A stretch of DNA of 64,000 bases. Source: Acinetobacter guerrae. Its GTDB lineage: Bacteria; Pseudomonadota; Gammaproteobacteria; Pseudomonadales; Moraxellaceae. The DNA lies in NCBI RefSeq assembly GCF_009372255.1, contig NZ_LXGN01000023.1:1-64000 (forward strand), read 5' to 3'. This document shows positions 20,939 to 30,230 of the stretch, one piece after another. Every line of letters starts with the position of its first letter. Positions within the stretch are counted from its first letter, which is position 1. The translations under genes and the position numbers were made by a program. Below the pieces are notes generated by a model that searched no databases, was not told the DNA's origin, and saw only the letters and a program-made list of their open reading frames with translations.

Positions 20939-21472
20939 TTAAATCGTTTTTTCGACTTGACGAAACTCGAGTTCAACCTGAGTTGGACGGTTAAATACAT
21001 TAATCGTCAACGTTAAACGTGACTTCTCGTACTGAACTTCCTCCACGACTCCTTTAAAGTCTGTGAACGGACCATCAGTAACTAATAATTCTTCACCTGG
21101 TTCAAACATCGTCTTAGGACGAGGCGCTTCACCTGTATTACGTACACGTGCAAGAATCGCATCAGCTTCTTTTTGGGAAATTGGGGCAGGTTTCTCTGCT
21201 GTTCCACCAATAAAGCCCAGAACTTTTGGACATTCTTTAACAATGTGCCAAGTTTCATCATTCATTTCCATTTCGACCAATACATAGCCAGGAAAGAATT
21301 TACGTTCTGATTTACGCTTCTTACCATCCTTCATTTCTACGACTTCTTCCGTAGGAACAAGAACTTCACCAAAGCTATCGGCAACAGCGCTACGTGCAAT
21401 ACGATCATTCAAAGAACGCATTACCTGTTTTTCATAACCAGAATAGGCATGAATAATGTACCAACGTTTCAT
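20939..21472 (-). CDS. nusG: Transcription elongation/antitermination factor NusG
   Basis: NusG binds RNA polymerase beta' to suppress pausing, and links it to Rho or the ribosome. The 177 residues contain the NGN domain ([34 protein letters not shown]) and a KOW domain near the C-terminus ([40 protein letters not shown]). It starts 7 bases after secE, the normal pairing. Confidence 0.97.
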   Translation of the reverse strand: MKRWYIIHAYSGYEKQVMRSLNDRIARSAVADSFGEVLVPTEEVVEMKDGKKRKSERKFFPGYVLVEMEMNDETWHIVKECPKVLGFIGGTAEKPAPISQKEADAILARVRNTGEAPRPKTMFEPGEELLVTDGPFTDFKGVVEEVQYEKSRLTLTINVFNRPTQVELEFRQVEKTI

Positions 21473-21479
21473 AGCTCTT

Positions 21480-21920
21480 TTATCCGATAATTAACTTAAT
21501 TAACCAACCCAGTCCGTAGTCGAAACACCACAATACGATTGCAGTAATCACAACTACCAACAAAACCTGCCAAGATGTGGTCACGGTTTCTTGTTTTGTT
21601 GGCCAAGTTACTCGACGCAGCTCAATACGCGCATCTTTAAGTAAACGAACAAAGCCTTTACCTTGATGGGTGGCGTATAATAAACCTAAAGCAACAACGA
21701 CACAAGCGATAATTACACCAACACGCACCCAAATGCTTGTTGCAGGCGGCCAATAAGCTGGTAAATATTGATTTACCATAGCAGCACCCACCAACAATGC
21801 CAGTGCAAGAATCCACAAGACAATATCTAGCGGAGAACCAGAAGTGACAACTTCGGCAGAGTTATTTCTTTGAGGGATTGGCGCGTCGCTTAATGCGTCA
21901 CGCGATTTATCATTCGACAT
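21480..21920 (-). CDS. secE: Preprotein translocase subunit SecE
   Basis: An essential subunit of the SecYEG channel in the inner membrane. The 146-residue protein has two N-terminal transmembrane helices (about 30-50 and 58-80), then the conserved amphipathic segment [20 protein letters not shown] and a final transmembrane helix. That is the three-helix form of gammaproteobacteria, here with a slightly longer N-terminal tail than in E. coli. The ribosome binding site before the ATG is weak. Confidence 0.95.
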   Translation of the reverse strand: MSNDKSRDALSDAPIPQRNNSAEVVTSGSPLDIVLWILALALLVGAAMVNQYLPAYWPPATSIWVRVGVIIACVVVALGLLYATHQGKGFVRLLKDARIELRRVTWPTKQETVTTSWQVLLVVVITAIVLWCFDYGLGWLIKLIIG

Positions 21921-21949
21921 TTTTTTACTCGTCGTTGAACTCGCGACTT

Positions 21950-21976
21950 ATTATATGACACTTAAGTCAGCATCAA
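21950..21976 (-). promoter_or_regulatory. secE: Candidate secE-nusG promoter
   Basis: A perfect TATAAT on the minus strand lies just upstream of secE and downstream of tRNA-Trp. TTGATG is 15 bp away (short spacing), and GCTTGA gives 17 bp. The -10 is strong; the -35 is uncertain. Confidence 0.45.
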
Positions 21977-21989
21977 GCTTGTCATAACG

Positions 21990-22065
21990 TGGCAGGCCAG
22001 GAGGGACTCGAACCCCCAACATTCGGTTTTGGAGACCGACGCTCTACCAATTGAACTACTGACCT
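21990..22065 (-). tRNA. trnW: tRNA-Trp (CCA)
   Basis: A 76-nt cloverleaf read on the minus strand. The acceptor stem AGGTCAG/CTGGCCT and the D arm AGTTCAATTGGTAGAGC are present. The anticodon loop is CTCCAAA with anticodon CCA, the T arm is GGGGGTTCGAGTCCC, and CCA is encoded. It lies between tuf and secE, the usual gammaproteobacterial position. Confidence 0.97.
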
Positions 22066-22075
22066 AGTACACACA

Positions 22076-22099
22076 AGCCGAGAGTCTAGACTCTCGGCT
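22076..22099 (-). repeat. 24-bp perfect palindrome between tuf and tRNA-Trp
   Basis: AGCCGAGAGTCT and its exact complement join without a spacer. On the minus strand TTGTGTGT follows, which is not a strong T-run. It may be a partial terminator or an RNase site that frees the tRNA-Trp 5' end from the tuf transcript. Confidence 0.55.
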
Positions 22100-22122
22100 C
22101 AAAAATTGCAACCGCAAAGTGA

Positions 22123-23313
22123 TTATGCAGTTACTTTCGCAACAACACCAGCACCTACAGTACGACCACCTTCACGAATCGCAAAACGTAGACCTGGGTC
22201 CATTGCGATCGGGTGGATCAATTCTACTGACATTTCTACGTTGTCACCTGGCATTACCATTTCTACGCCTTCTTTCAACTGGATTGCACCAGTGACGTCA
22301 GTTGTACGGAAATAGAACTGTGGACGGTAACCATTTAGGAATGGAGTATGACGACCACCTTCTTCTTTAGAAAGTACGTATACTTCTGCATCAAATTTAG
22401 TGTGTGGCTTGATCGCACCTGGTTTAGTCAATACTTGACCACGTTGTACGTCTTCACGCTTAGTACCACGTAACAACACACCACAGTTCTCGCCTGCACG
22501 ACCTTCGTCAAGCAATTTACGGAACATTTCAACGCCAGTTACTGTTGTTACTTGAGTATCACGGATACCCACGATTTCAACTGATTCACCAACTTTAACG
22601 ATACCTGATTCTACACGGCCTGTTACAACTGTACCACGACCAGAAATAGAGAATACATCTTCGATTGGCATCAAGAATGCTTTGTCGATTGCACGCTCTG
22701 GCTCTGGAATATAAGAGTCAAGTGCAGCAACTAGGTCAAGAACTGATTTCTCGCCATATTCGCCAGCATCGCCTTCCAACGCTTTAAGCGCAGAACCACG
22801 GATTACTGGAGTGTCATCACCTGGGAAGTCATAAGTAGATAGAAGTTCACGAACTTCCATTTCTACTAGCTCAAGAAGCTCTTCGTCGTCTACTAGGTCG
22901 CATTTGTTTAAGAATACGATGATGTAAGGTACACCAACCTGACGTGAAAGAAGGATGTGTTCACGAGTTTGTGGCATTGGACCGTCAGTCGCTGCACATA
23001 CAAGGATCGCACCATCCATTTGAGCTGCACCAGTGATCATGTTTTTAACATAATCGGCGTGACCTGGACAGTCTACGTGTGCATAGTGACGGATTGGAGA
23101 ATCGTATTCTACGTGTGATGTATTAATCGTAATACCACGTGCTTTTTCTTCTGGAGCCGAGTCGATTTGTGAGTAATCTTTCGCTTCACCACCGTAAGTT
23201 TTCGCACAGATTGTTGCGATTGCAGCAGTAAGAGTTGTTTTACCATGGTCAACGTGACCAATTGTGCCCACGTTTACGTGTGGTTTATTACGTTCAAACT
23301 TGGCTTTAGCCAT
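22123..23313 (-). CDS. tuf: Elongation factor Tu
   Basis: GTPase that delivers aminoacyl-tRNA to the ribosome. From the chosen start it has 396 residues: [19 protein letters not shown], the P-loop GHVDHGKT (19-26), the [13 protein letters not shown] switch [13 protein letters not shown], and NKCD. Domains II and III end [10 protein letters not shown]. The track start five codons upstream (23328) is rejected because AGGAAG lies at the right distance before the ATG at 23313. It is cotranscribed with the tRNA cluster upstream. Confidence 0.98.
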   Translation of the reverse strand: MAKAKFERNKPHVNVGTIGHVDHGKTTLTAAIATICAKTYGGEAKDYSQIDSAPEEKARGITINTSHVEYDSPIRHYAHVDCPGHADYVKNMITGAAQMDGAILVCAATDGPMPQTREHILLSRQVGVPYIIVFLNKCDLVDDEELLELVEMEVRELLSTYDFPGDDTPVIRGSALKALEGDAGEYGEKSVLDLVAALDSYIPEPERAIDKAFLMPIEDVFSISGRGTVVTGRVESGIVKVGESVEIVGIRDTQVTTVTGVEMFRKLLDEGRAGENCGVLLRGTKREDVQRGQVLTKPGAIKPHTKFDAEVYVLSKEEGGRHTPFLNGYRPQFYFRTTDVTGAIQLKEGVEMVMPGDNVEMSVELIHPIAMDPGLRFAIREGGRTVGAGVVAKVTA

Positions 23314-23484
23314 GATGATCTTCCTCATTTACGTCGAAAGCAAGCTACAAGAGGCTACAAAAGGCACCGAAGCTACACAGCACATCGACATTAGTCTAAA
23401 AAAACAGACGCCCAATACTTTAAAAGCAGACTAATAAGCCTGCTTTTTAAATCTTTTGTGAATTTTCATTCACCAAACTGTATC

Positions 23485-23559
<75 letters not shown>

Positions 23560-23572
23560 GATAATCCTTCGA

Positions 23573-23648
23573 TGGAGCGGGAGACGAGGATCGAACTCGC
23601 GACATGCAGCTTGGAAGGCTGCCACTCTACCAACTGAGTTACTCCCGC
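23573..23648 (-). tRNA. trnG: tRNA-Gly (TCC)
   Basis: A 76-nt cloverleaf on the minus strand with acceptor GCGGGAG/CTCCCGC, anticodon loop CTTCCAA (anticodon TCC) and encoded CCA. It lies 13 bp from tRNA-Thr(GGT). Confidence 0.96.
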
Positions 23649-23685
23649 ACAGTGTTGGTACATTTACCACTTCAATCGAAGTTAA

Positions 23686-23769
23686 TGGTGGTGAGAGAAG
23701 GATTCGAACCTTCGAAGCTTACGCGACAGAGTTACAGTCTGTTCCCTTTGACCGCTCGGGAATCTCACC
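23686..23769 (-). tRNA. trnY: tRNA-Tyr (GTA)
   Basis: An 84-nt cloverleaf with a long variable arm on the minus strand. Acceptor GGTGAGA/TCTCACC, anticodon loop CTGTAAC (anticodon GTA) and encoded CCA are present. Confidence 0.96.
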
Positions 23770-23827
23770 AATATCACACTTAACTTTCAGTGCAAGTTCT
23801 TTACTTCAACAACAAACCACTTTAAGA

Positions 23828-23903
<76 letters not shown>

Positions 23904-23944
23904 GTTTCTTAGTGTTTCGTACGTTTCGTATCGGAACGGTGTGC

Positions 23945-23972
23945 AGTTTAGCAAAACTCAGAAACGATGCAA
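23945..23972 (-). promoter_or_regulatory. Promoter of the tRNA-tuf operon
   Basis: On the minus strand TTGCAT and TAAACT are separated by 16 bp, with the first tRNA about 40 bp downstream. Both hexamers are close to the sigma-70 consensus. Confidence 0.65.
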
Positions 23973-23995
23973 GCGGTTTTTTTAAAAAAACCGCT
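23972..23995 (-). terminator. Palindrome after trpE, possible terminator
   Basis: A perfect 24-bp palindrome (AGCGGTTTTTTT and complement) lies 6 bp past the trpE stop codon and abuts the -35 of the tRNA promoter. No T-run follows the stem on the minus strand, so termination would rely on the U-rich arm or be weak. Confidence 0.45.
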
Positions 23996-24001
23996 AAAAA
24001 C

Positions 24002-25495
24002 TCACAAAATCAATCCGTTTGACGATAATTCAACCGCTTTGATCACTGCGCGAGCTTTTATTTGGGTTTCATTCCATTCTGACTCGGGATTTGAATCTGC
24101 AACAAGCCCCGCTCCTGCCTGTACATAGACCTTTTTATTACGAATAACGCAGGTACGGATTGCAATTGACATATCCATTTCACCATGCCAACCCAAATAA
24201 CCTACTGCTCCACCAAAAATTCCACGCTTTACTGGCTCTACTTCGTCAATAATTTCCATCGCACGAATTTTTGGCGCCCCCGATAATGTGCCCGCAGGGA
24301 AGGTTGCTTTAAATACATCTAAAGCATCAATATCATCACGCACTTCACCCTGTACATTCGAAACAATATGCATCACATGTGAATAACGTTCGATCACCAT
24401 ACGGTCAGTCACTTGTACTTTGCCAATTTTAGAGACACGTCCAACATCATTACGACCTAAATCGATAAGCATTAAGTGTTCAGCAATTTCCTTTTCATCG
24501 TTCAGCAACTCCTGCTCTAAAGCAATATCTTCTTCTTTGGTTTTACCGCGAGGACGTGTGCCCGCCAATGGACGTACAGTCGCAATACCATCTTCAAGTC
24601 TAGATAAAATTTCTGGTGAAGATCCTACGATATGAAAAGGCTGATTATCGGTTAGCGTTTGTCCCTGAACTAAAAACAAATAAGGTGAAGGATTTAAATG
24701 ACGTAGCGCACGATAAACCTGTAAAGCATCTCCATCAAAATCTGAAACCATCCGATGACCTGGCACAACTTGCATGACATCGCCAGCACGAATGTATTCC
24801 TTGACGGTTTCAATGGATTGCAGAAATTTAGCTTTACCTGTTAAAGATTCAAAATGAGGAGCAGTATGGGGCTTGGCTTGCAGGCTCACTGGTGTTGCCA
24901 ACAATCTTTCTAAAGAATCTAGTTGATTTTGCGCGGATTGATAAGCTTCTTCATCTTGTGTATCGGCATGAACGATTAAGAAAAGTGTATCTTTTAAATT
25001 ATCAAAAATAATAACGGTTTTAGATAACATCATCCAAATATCTGGCAAACCGACTGGATCTGCTTCAGGCACATTATTTAAACGTGGCTCGATATAACGT
25101 ACCGCATCGTAACCAAAATATCCCACCAGACCGCCTGTAAATTGTGGTAATGCTGGAATCAAAGCATGTGGAGGAACTTTAAACTGGCTTTGATATTCAC
25201 GAATATATTGAAAAGGATCGGCACAATTTTGAGTTTCGATCTGACCTTGTGCATTTTTTATCGTGAGCTGTCCCGCATTGCAGGAAAAAACTGTGGATTC
25301 ACCTAAACCAATGATTGAGTAACGTGCCCAGTTTTCACCACCTTCTACTGATTCAAATAAATATGCCTGTGTATGATCTTTTAAACGCGCAAATACGGAT
25401 AAAGGGGTTTCAGTATCTGCCAGACGTTGGCGATAAACAGGAATAGTGTTATAGCCCGCAGCTTTTAATTGTTCAAACTGTGCAAGTGTTGTCAT
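24002..25495 (-). CDS. trpE: Anthranilate synthase component I
   Basis: Converts chorismate and glutamine (with TrpG) to anthranilate, the first step of tryptophan synthesis. The 497 residues show the N-terminal tryptophan-binding region (YLFESVEGGENWARYSIIG). The chorismate-binding domain follows with VVPGHRMV, HIVGSSPEILSR, VRPLAGTRPRGKT, LIDLGRNDVGRV, TFPAGTLSGAPKIRAMEIIDE and QAGAGLVADSNPESEW. trpG and trpD are not adjacent; gph precedes it 125 bp upstream, an arrangement also seen in Pseudomonas. No leader peptide attenuator is evident in the spacer. Confidence 0.96.
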   Translation of the reverse strand: MTTLAQFEQLKAAGYNTIPVYRQRLADTETPLSVFARLKDHTQAYLFESVEGGENWARYSIIGLGESTVFSCNAGQLTIKNAQGQIETQNCADPFQYIREYQSQFKVPPHALIPALPQFTGGLVGYFGYDAVRYIEPRLNNVPEADPVGLPDIWMMLSKTVIIFDNLKDTLFLIVHADTQDEEAYQSAQNQLDSLERLLATPVSLQAKPHTAPHFESLTGKAKFLQSIETVKEYIRAGDVMQVVPGHRMVSDFDGDALQVYRALRHLNPSPYLFLVQGQTLTDNQPFHIVGSSPEILSRLEDGIATVRPLAGTRPRGKTKEEDIALEQELLNDEKEIAEHLMLIDLGRNDVGRVSKIGKVQVTDRMVIERYSHVMHIVSNVQGEVRDDIDALDVFKATFPAGTLSGAPKIRAMEIIDEVEPVKRGIFGGAVGYLGWHGEMDMSIAIRTCVIRNKKVYVQAGAGLVADSNPESEWNETQIKARAVIKAVELSSNGLIL

Positions 25496-25620
25496 GAATT
25501 TCTCTCAATGGTTTCTAGTTAAGCACGATAATGTTGATAAAAGACGCGATTATCGCCATCGAAAAACCTGACCCAAATTCATTCCACACTCCTTATTCAC
25601 TTTCTAATAAAAACTTTCAT

Positions 25621-26289
25621 TTAAACCAATAGTTGATCAAGACGATCGACCACTTGTTGTGGATCACTATCGTAAATATTCTCTCCATGATTATAGCCAT
25701 AGCTGACTACAATACAATCGATACCTGCACGGCGAGCAGCTTCTATATCATTTTTTGAATCGCCAACCATTAATGTCTGTAACTGCGTGGTGTCAAAGAC
25801 TTGCATACTATGCAGCAAAGGCAAAGGATCTGGTTTTCGAAGCGGGAGACTATCTCCACCAACTACAAGCGAAAAATAATGATCTACCTTAAGCTTTTGT
25901 AATAGTTCTTTTGCCAACAACTCTGGTTTATTGGTCACACAAGCCATATCAATATGACGATTTTTGCAGCTATCCAAAAATGATTGAACACCATCAAATA
26001 AACGGCTATGAACACACAATTCCCGTGCATAAATTTCTAAATATTTTTCTAATAATCGTTGATGTTTTTCTGAGTCAATTTGACCGAACAAAAACATTAA
26101 AACTGCATCACAGAGTTTGCCTGTACCCTGCCCGACCCATTGACGAACCTGAGTTTCAGTAACTGTTGGCCACCCCAAGCTTTGTAAGGTTAAGTTCATA
26201 GAACGATACATGTCCGAAGCGGTATCGACCAATGTTCCATCCAGATCAAATAAAATTAATTTTCGTTGTTCAATTTTTAATAATGACAT
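25621..26289 (-). CDS. gph: Phosphoglycolate phosphatase-like HAD hydrolase
   Basis: A 222-residue HAD superfamily phosphatase. Motif I is LILFDLDGTLVDTASDM, motif II VTNKPE, motif III the Lys in LPLRKPDPLPL, and motif IV GDSKNDIEAARRAG. The cap and length fit Gph, which removes 2-phosphoglycolate arising from DNA repair. Exact specificity cannot be proved, since HAD phosphatases are promiscuous. It lies between the FHA gene and trpE on the same strand, as gph-trpE does in Pseudomonas. Confidence 0.85.
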   Translation of the reverse strand: MSLLKIEQRKLILFDLDGTLVDTASDMYRSMNLTLQSLGWPTVTETQVRQWVGQGTGKLCDAVLMFLFGQIDSEKHQRLLEKYLEIYARELCVHSRLFDGVQSFLDSCKNRHIDMACVTNKPELLAKELLQKLKVDHYFSLVVGGDSLPLRKPDPLPLLHSMQVFDTTQLQTLMVGDSKNDIEAARRAGIDCIVVSYGYNHGENIYDSDPQQVVDRLDQLLV

Positions 26290-26365
26290 TTATCTAGCCT
26301 ACTCATGATTTTTACTCAAATAAGAAAGGCATGCCCATGCATGCCCTTTGATTGCATTCGATATT

Positions 26366-27019
26366 TTATTTAAAGAATAGCCACGCCAAAACTGCCAAAA
26401 TAATAATGACGATTACAGTCATAAGACCAACAGATGCATTTTTCTGTTGTTCTTTTTCTTGCTCAACACGTGAAACAGGTTGCTCGAATGGTATTGGTTC
26501 TGGCTTAGCTTGAACCTTAACATCAACACCTACAGGAATAGGTGCAGGTTTTGGCACCTCGACAGATTTTGGCATACCCTCATGACCAAGCGATGTTTCA
26601 ACTGCTCGTTCACTCAGGCTTGGCATACCCGCATCATTCATTTCCTGCGCTGGCGTTTTCAAAACCTGTTGAACTGGTTTTTCTGTTACAGGTTCGACTT
26701 CAATTTCTGGTAAATCAGAATTTTGTTCTGCTGGCGCCAAGACAGAAAACTTCAGTCCTGCAAACTGTACAATATCGCCTTCATGTAACTGCACTTCTTG
26801 CTCAATGCGCAAATCATTGACAAAAGTACCATTTGAAGAGTTTAGATCTTGTACCCAGAGCTGATCCGCTTTTAACACAAGTGCAGCATGTTTACGTGAA
26901 ATCTCTGCGGCTTGTAAAACCAGACCTGCGTCCTGACCACGTCCAACTAGTAAATCGTGATCGACACTTATTTCCTGCCCCGTAAACTCACCCGTGATCG
27001 CCTGTAACTTCCAAGTCAT
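26366..27019 (-). CDS. FHA-domain protein with C-terminal membrane anchor
   Basis: A 217-residue protein whose N-terminal 95 residues form a forkhead-associated phosphothreonine-binding domain: LLVGRGQDAGLVL, EISRKHAALVL, DLNSSNGTFVNDLRI, GDIVQFAGLKFSV. A Pro/Glu-rich linker follows. The C-terminus is a single hydrophobic helix (VGLMTVIVIIILAVLAWLFF), so the FHA domain should face the cytosol from the inner membrane. It directly follows gspD, which suggests but does not prove a link to type II secretion. The partner kinase is not visible. The ATG at 27019 has GAGAG upstream and gives a domain start typical of the family. The track start at 27055 has no ribosome binding site. Confidence 0.8.
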   Translation of the reverse strand: MTWKLQAITGEFTGQEISVDHDLLVGRGQDAGLVLQAAEISRKHAALVLKADQLWVQDLNSSNGTFVNDLRIEQEVQLHEGDIVQFAGLKFSVLAPAEQNSDLPEIEVEPVTEKPVQQVLKTPAQEMNDAGMPSLSERAVETSLGHEGMPKSVEVPKPAPIPVGVDVKVQAKPEPIPFEQPVSRVEQEKEQQKNASVGLMTVIVIIILAVLAWLFFK

Positions 27020-27089
27020 AACTAAACTCTCTAATTTTTGATCTGGTAACATCATAACATGCTCAAAATATGATTTCGTGCCGATCCTG

Positions 27090-29351
27090 TTAAGATGCTG
27101 GTCGTACTGTTGTTGTTGTCACTGTATTTTTAGTTCGCTCAACTTCTTTTGCAGGTAAGGCAATAGATTGTCGCTGCACAGCAGGCTCAACTGCAACTGG
27201 CGTGGCAATAACCTGATTTTGCCCCGAAGATGGCACTTTTTGATAATTTGATGCTTGTGCTGTAATTGCAGCAGTTGCGGGTTGATAAATATTTTCAATA
27301 TTCTCAGGTAGCTTGGCAAAATTGCCATCCTTATCCATCGACAACTGAAGGCTATAAAGCTGATTATAGCGTTGCTGTGAAATACGACGAACATCATTTG
27401 CATCACCCACAATGGTTGGATGAATAAATACCAACAAATTACGCTTTTCATTACTATGTGAATCTGAGCGGAATAAACGACCGACATAAGGAATACTGCT
27501 TAATCCTGGAATGCCTTGACGCGAAAGCATGGTATTGTCTGAGATCAAACCGCCTAATACGACAGTTTGACCATGTTCAGCCAAAACAGCCGTTTTTATC
27601 GCGCGTTTACTGGTCACCAAATCCTGTGCTTGCCCCTTATTATCCTGAACCGCAGAAACTTCTTGCTCTACTTCCAGACGCACTGTTCCATTATCACCAA
27701 TGTGTGGTATTACTTTTAGGGTAATCCCCACATCTTTTCGCTCAACAGTCGTATAAGGGTTCACTGTGCCTGAAGAACCTGTAGAAACCGACCCTGTAAC
27801 AAAAGGCACGTTCTGCCCGACGACAATATAAGCTTCTTCATTATCCATTGTCACGATAGATGGCGTTGATAATAGGTTAGACTTGGTATTGGTTTTGAGT
27901 GCCTGAATCAATGCACCATATGCTTTACGCGAATCGAAATTCCCTAGCCCAATGGTTGCACCATTACCTTTATTGGCACTTCCTGCAATAGCAGCCGCAG
28001 CCCCTGATGTACCACCGCTAGCATAACCCGCTGCAATAGAAGCCAAGCTTGCACCCACATTGCCAAAGCTAATTAGCCCAACACCACTACTTAAATCACC
28101 TAGCGCCCATTGAATACCTAATTGATCTGAATCATCGCCAGATACTTCAATAATGGCGGCTTCAATCAACACTTGTTCACGGCGGATATCGAGTTGTTGA
28201 ATTGAGGCTTCAATTTCGCGCATCAACTGTGGCTCCGCTTTGACCACCAAAGCATTTTGCGAACTATCTGCAATAATGCTGACACCGTTATTGTTAAAAC
28301 TGGTGATGGCATTTTGATTCTGATTAGAACTGGAACTATTATTTAAGTTAATCGATGGCGTTGAAATAGAACTACTTCCTGTACTGGAATTCTGATTCTG
28401 GTTGCCGACTAAATTATTAATATTATTACTTGAATTTGAACTCGAATTATTATGGCTACCATTATTTGAGGATGAAACTGATTGCCCCGTCACCAAGCCC
28501 TGTAAAATTTCTGCCAAATTTTTAGCACTGGCATATTTTAAACGAAAAACCTTTAGACCACCTAGACGATCTGCAGAAGGCACATCTAACGTTTCAATTA
28601 GGTTGCGAATGCGTTTACGGCTCCCAGTATCCCCTTTTACCAAAATTCGATTGGTTCGAGTATCCGCAATAATACGCACACGCGACCCATTTAAATCTTT
28701 GGATGAACCCGTCGAACTCATAGACTCAAGCAAACTGATGATTTCTTCTGCCTGACTGTTCTGCAAAGCGACCGCTTCGACATCATTTTGCCCTGTACCG
28801 TCCAGATTACGGATTATCGTTTCAAGTTGCGCAATATTTGCAGCACGATCAGAAACAATTAATGCATTGGTTCCTGGCACAGCAGCCAGATTGGCAAATT
28901 GTGGCATGAGCGGACGCAATGCTGGAATCAGATCATTTGGGTTGGTATTTTCCACCCAAATAACACGAGTCACCACTTGATCTCCGCGCGCATTATTGCG
29001 TAAGTCGTAAGGGACACCTGCATTTTTAACATTACTGTCTGGAACCAGTTTCACGGTATTACCAGAAGGAATGGCGACCACACCATTAACATTCAAAACC
29101 CCTAAAAATAAATCATATACTTCATTTTTATTTAAAGGCTTATTTGAAATGACCGTAACATTGCCACGGACGCGCGGATCTACCGCAAAGTTTTTACCTG
29201 TAATGTCAGCAACTTCATTAATAAATGCAGTTAAATCAGCATCGCGTAAGTTAATCTTCCATGTTTGTGCAAAGGCACTTGTACTAATAGCTGCCATGAC
29301 TGGAGCGGCTGCCAGTAAAGCCCAAAGTGGACGATGATTCAATAAAGCCAT
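27090..29351 (-). CDS. gspD: Type II secretion secretin GspD
   Basis: The outer membrane channel of the type II secretion system, a ring of about 15 subunits. The 753 residues begin with a signal peptide (to about AISTSAFA). The N0 domain (WKINLRDADLTAFINEVADITGKNF) and the N1-N3 ring domains follow. The secretin domain contains VPFVTGS, VERKDVGITLKVIPHI and LLVFIHPTIV. The N3 region carries an Asn/Ser-rich stretch of about 60 residues (around 295-355), a variable loop in this family. gspC and gspN lie upstream in the same operon. Confidence 0.95.
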   Translation of the reverse strand: MALLNHRPLWALLAAAPVMAAISTSAFAQTWKINLRDADLTAFINEVADITGKNFAVDPRVRGNVTVISNKPLNKNEVYDLFLGVLNVNGVVAIPSGNTVKLVPDSNVKNAGVPYDLRNNARGDQVVTRVIWVENTNPNDLIPALRPLMPQFANLAAVPGTNALIVSDRAANIAQLETIIRNLDGTGQNDVEAVALQNSQAEEIISLLESMSSTGSSKDLNGSRVRIIADTRTNRILVKGDTGSRKRIRNLIETLDVPSADRLGGLKVFRLKYASAKNLAEILQGLVTGQSVSSSNNGSHNNSSSNSSNNINNLVGNQNQNSSTGSSSISTPSINLNNSSSSNQNQNAITSFNNNGVSIIADSSQNALVVKAEPQLMREIEASIQQLDIRREQVLIEAAIIEVSGDDSDQLGIQWALGDLSSGVGLISFGNVGASLASIAAGYASGGTSGAAAAIAGSANKGNGATIGLGNFDSRKAYGALIQALKTNTKSNLLSTPSIVTMDNEEAYIVVGQNVPFVTGSVSTGSSGTVNPYTTVERKDVGITLKVIPHIGDNGTVRLEVEQEVSAVQDNKGQAQDLVTSKRAIKTAVLAEHGQTVVLGGLISDNTMLSRQGIPGLSSIPYVGRLFRSDSHSNEKRNLLVFIHPTIVGDANDVRRISQQRYNQLYSLQLSMDKDGNFAKLPENIENIYQPATAAITAQASNYQKVPSSGQNQVIATPVAVEPAVQRQSIALPAKEVERTKNTVTTTTVRPAS

Positions 29352-29393
29352 AGCCTGCTCTTTTTCCTAACTCGTTATGATGATCAACATCAC

Positions 29394-30230
29394 TTAAAAA
29401 CTTTGTTGTATGGTCATCACCTGATCACCACGTTTTATTTCTATTTTGACCTGACCTTCGCGCTTCACCTGTTCTAACAGTTGTACGTCATTTTGTCCTT
29501 GACCAACTGTCTGTCCATTGACTGAAAGAATGCGATCCCCAGGTCTTAGACCTAAAGTATTGCGAAGTGCCGAAGGGGTACGATCGGTCACTTCATAACC
29601 TGATCCATTGGCAGCACTTACACCCATATTCTGTAAATATTGATCACGGTTTTGCTGCATCTGTTGAATCGCCTGCCCGATTACTGCATTGGAGCTTTGC
29701 GCAGCAGCAGGTGGAACAGCAGCAGTTGTAGAAGCAGATTGAGCGGGTGGCACAATAGGTTGATATAAGCCATTTTCAAGCCCCTTAAACCGAACTTCAC
29801 GAACTGCGCCACTATTTTGACGCAATACCACATGATCCCAATACACTTCTGATAATTGGTAAGCACTATTATCTATGGTATCGCCAACACGATAGCGCTC
29901 TGCTTTATCATTGACTTTAATCACAGCAGACGAAAAACGATCTGGATAACCAATCATCACGCCTTGTAATTCAAAATTTTGAGTATCATTTGCCGCTGTT
30001 GCAGTCGGTTCGCTAAATAATGAAAAACTTGTGATATTCGGAATTTGCGCCTGCATAGATCCTAATTCAACACGATCAAACTGCATAGCTTGTGGTGGAG
30101 CAACCACCCACCAAAATAGTGAAGCCAATTTCCAGCACAACCACAAAATTAAAAAGATCAGCACTAGAGCCGACAATTGATCAGCTTTGTGCCAAGGTAT
30201 ATTTCGCATACGTTCAAACATTGTTTTCAT
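29394..30230 (-). CDS. gspC: Type II secretion protein GspC
   Basis: The inner-membrane connector of the type II secretion system that contacts the secretin. The 278 residues have one N-terminal transmembrane helix (about 18-42), then the HR domain (FSLFSEPTATAANDTQNFELQGVMIGYPDRFSSAVI and RYRVGDTI). A C-terminal PDZ-like domain follows (TPSALRNTLGLRPGDRILSVNGQTV, ending IKRGDQVMTIQQSF). The stop codon of gspN overlaps its start codon, so the two are coupled. Confidence 0.92.
   Translation of the reverse strand: MKTMFERMRNIPWHKADQLSALVLIFLILWLCWKLASLFWWVVAPPQAMQFDRVELGSMQAQIPNITSFSLFSEPTATAANDTQNFELQGVMIGYPDRFSSAVIKVNDKAERYRVGDTIDNSAYQLSEVYWDHVVLRQNSGAVREVRFKGLENGLYQPIVPPAQSASTTAAVPPAAAQSSNAVIGQAIQQMQQNRDQYLQNMGVSAANGSGYEVTDRTPSALRNTLGLRPGDRILSVNGQTVGQGQNDVQLLEQVKREGQVKIEIKRGDQVMTIQQSF

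Noticed and set aside
23314-23328. EF-Tu start five codons upstream (MRKII)
   Set aside because: The ribosome binding site AGGAAG fits the ATG at 23313, and EF-Tu proteins start MAK.
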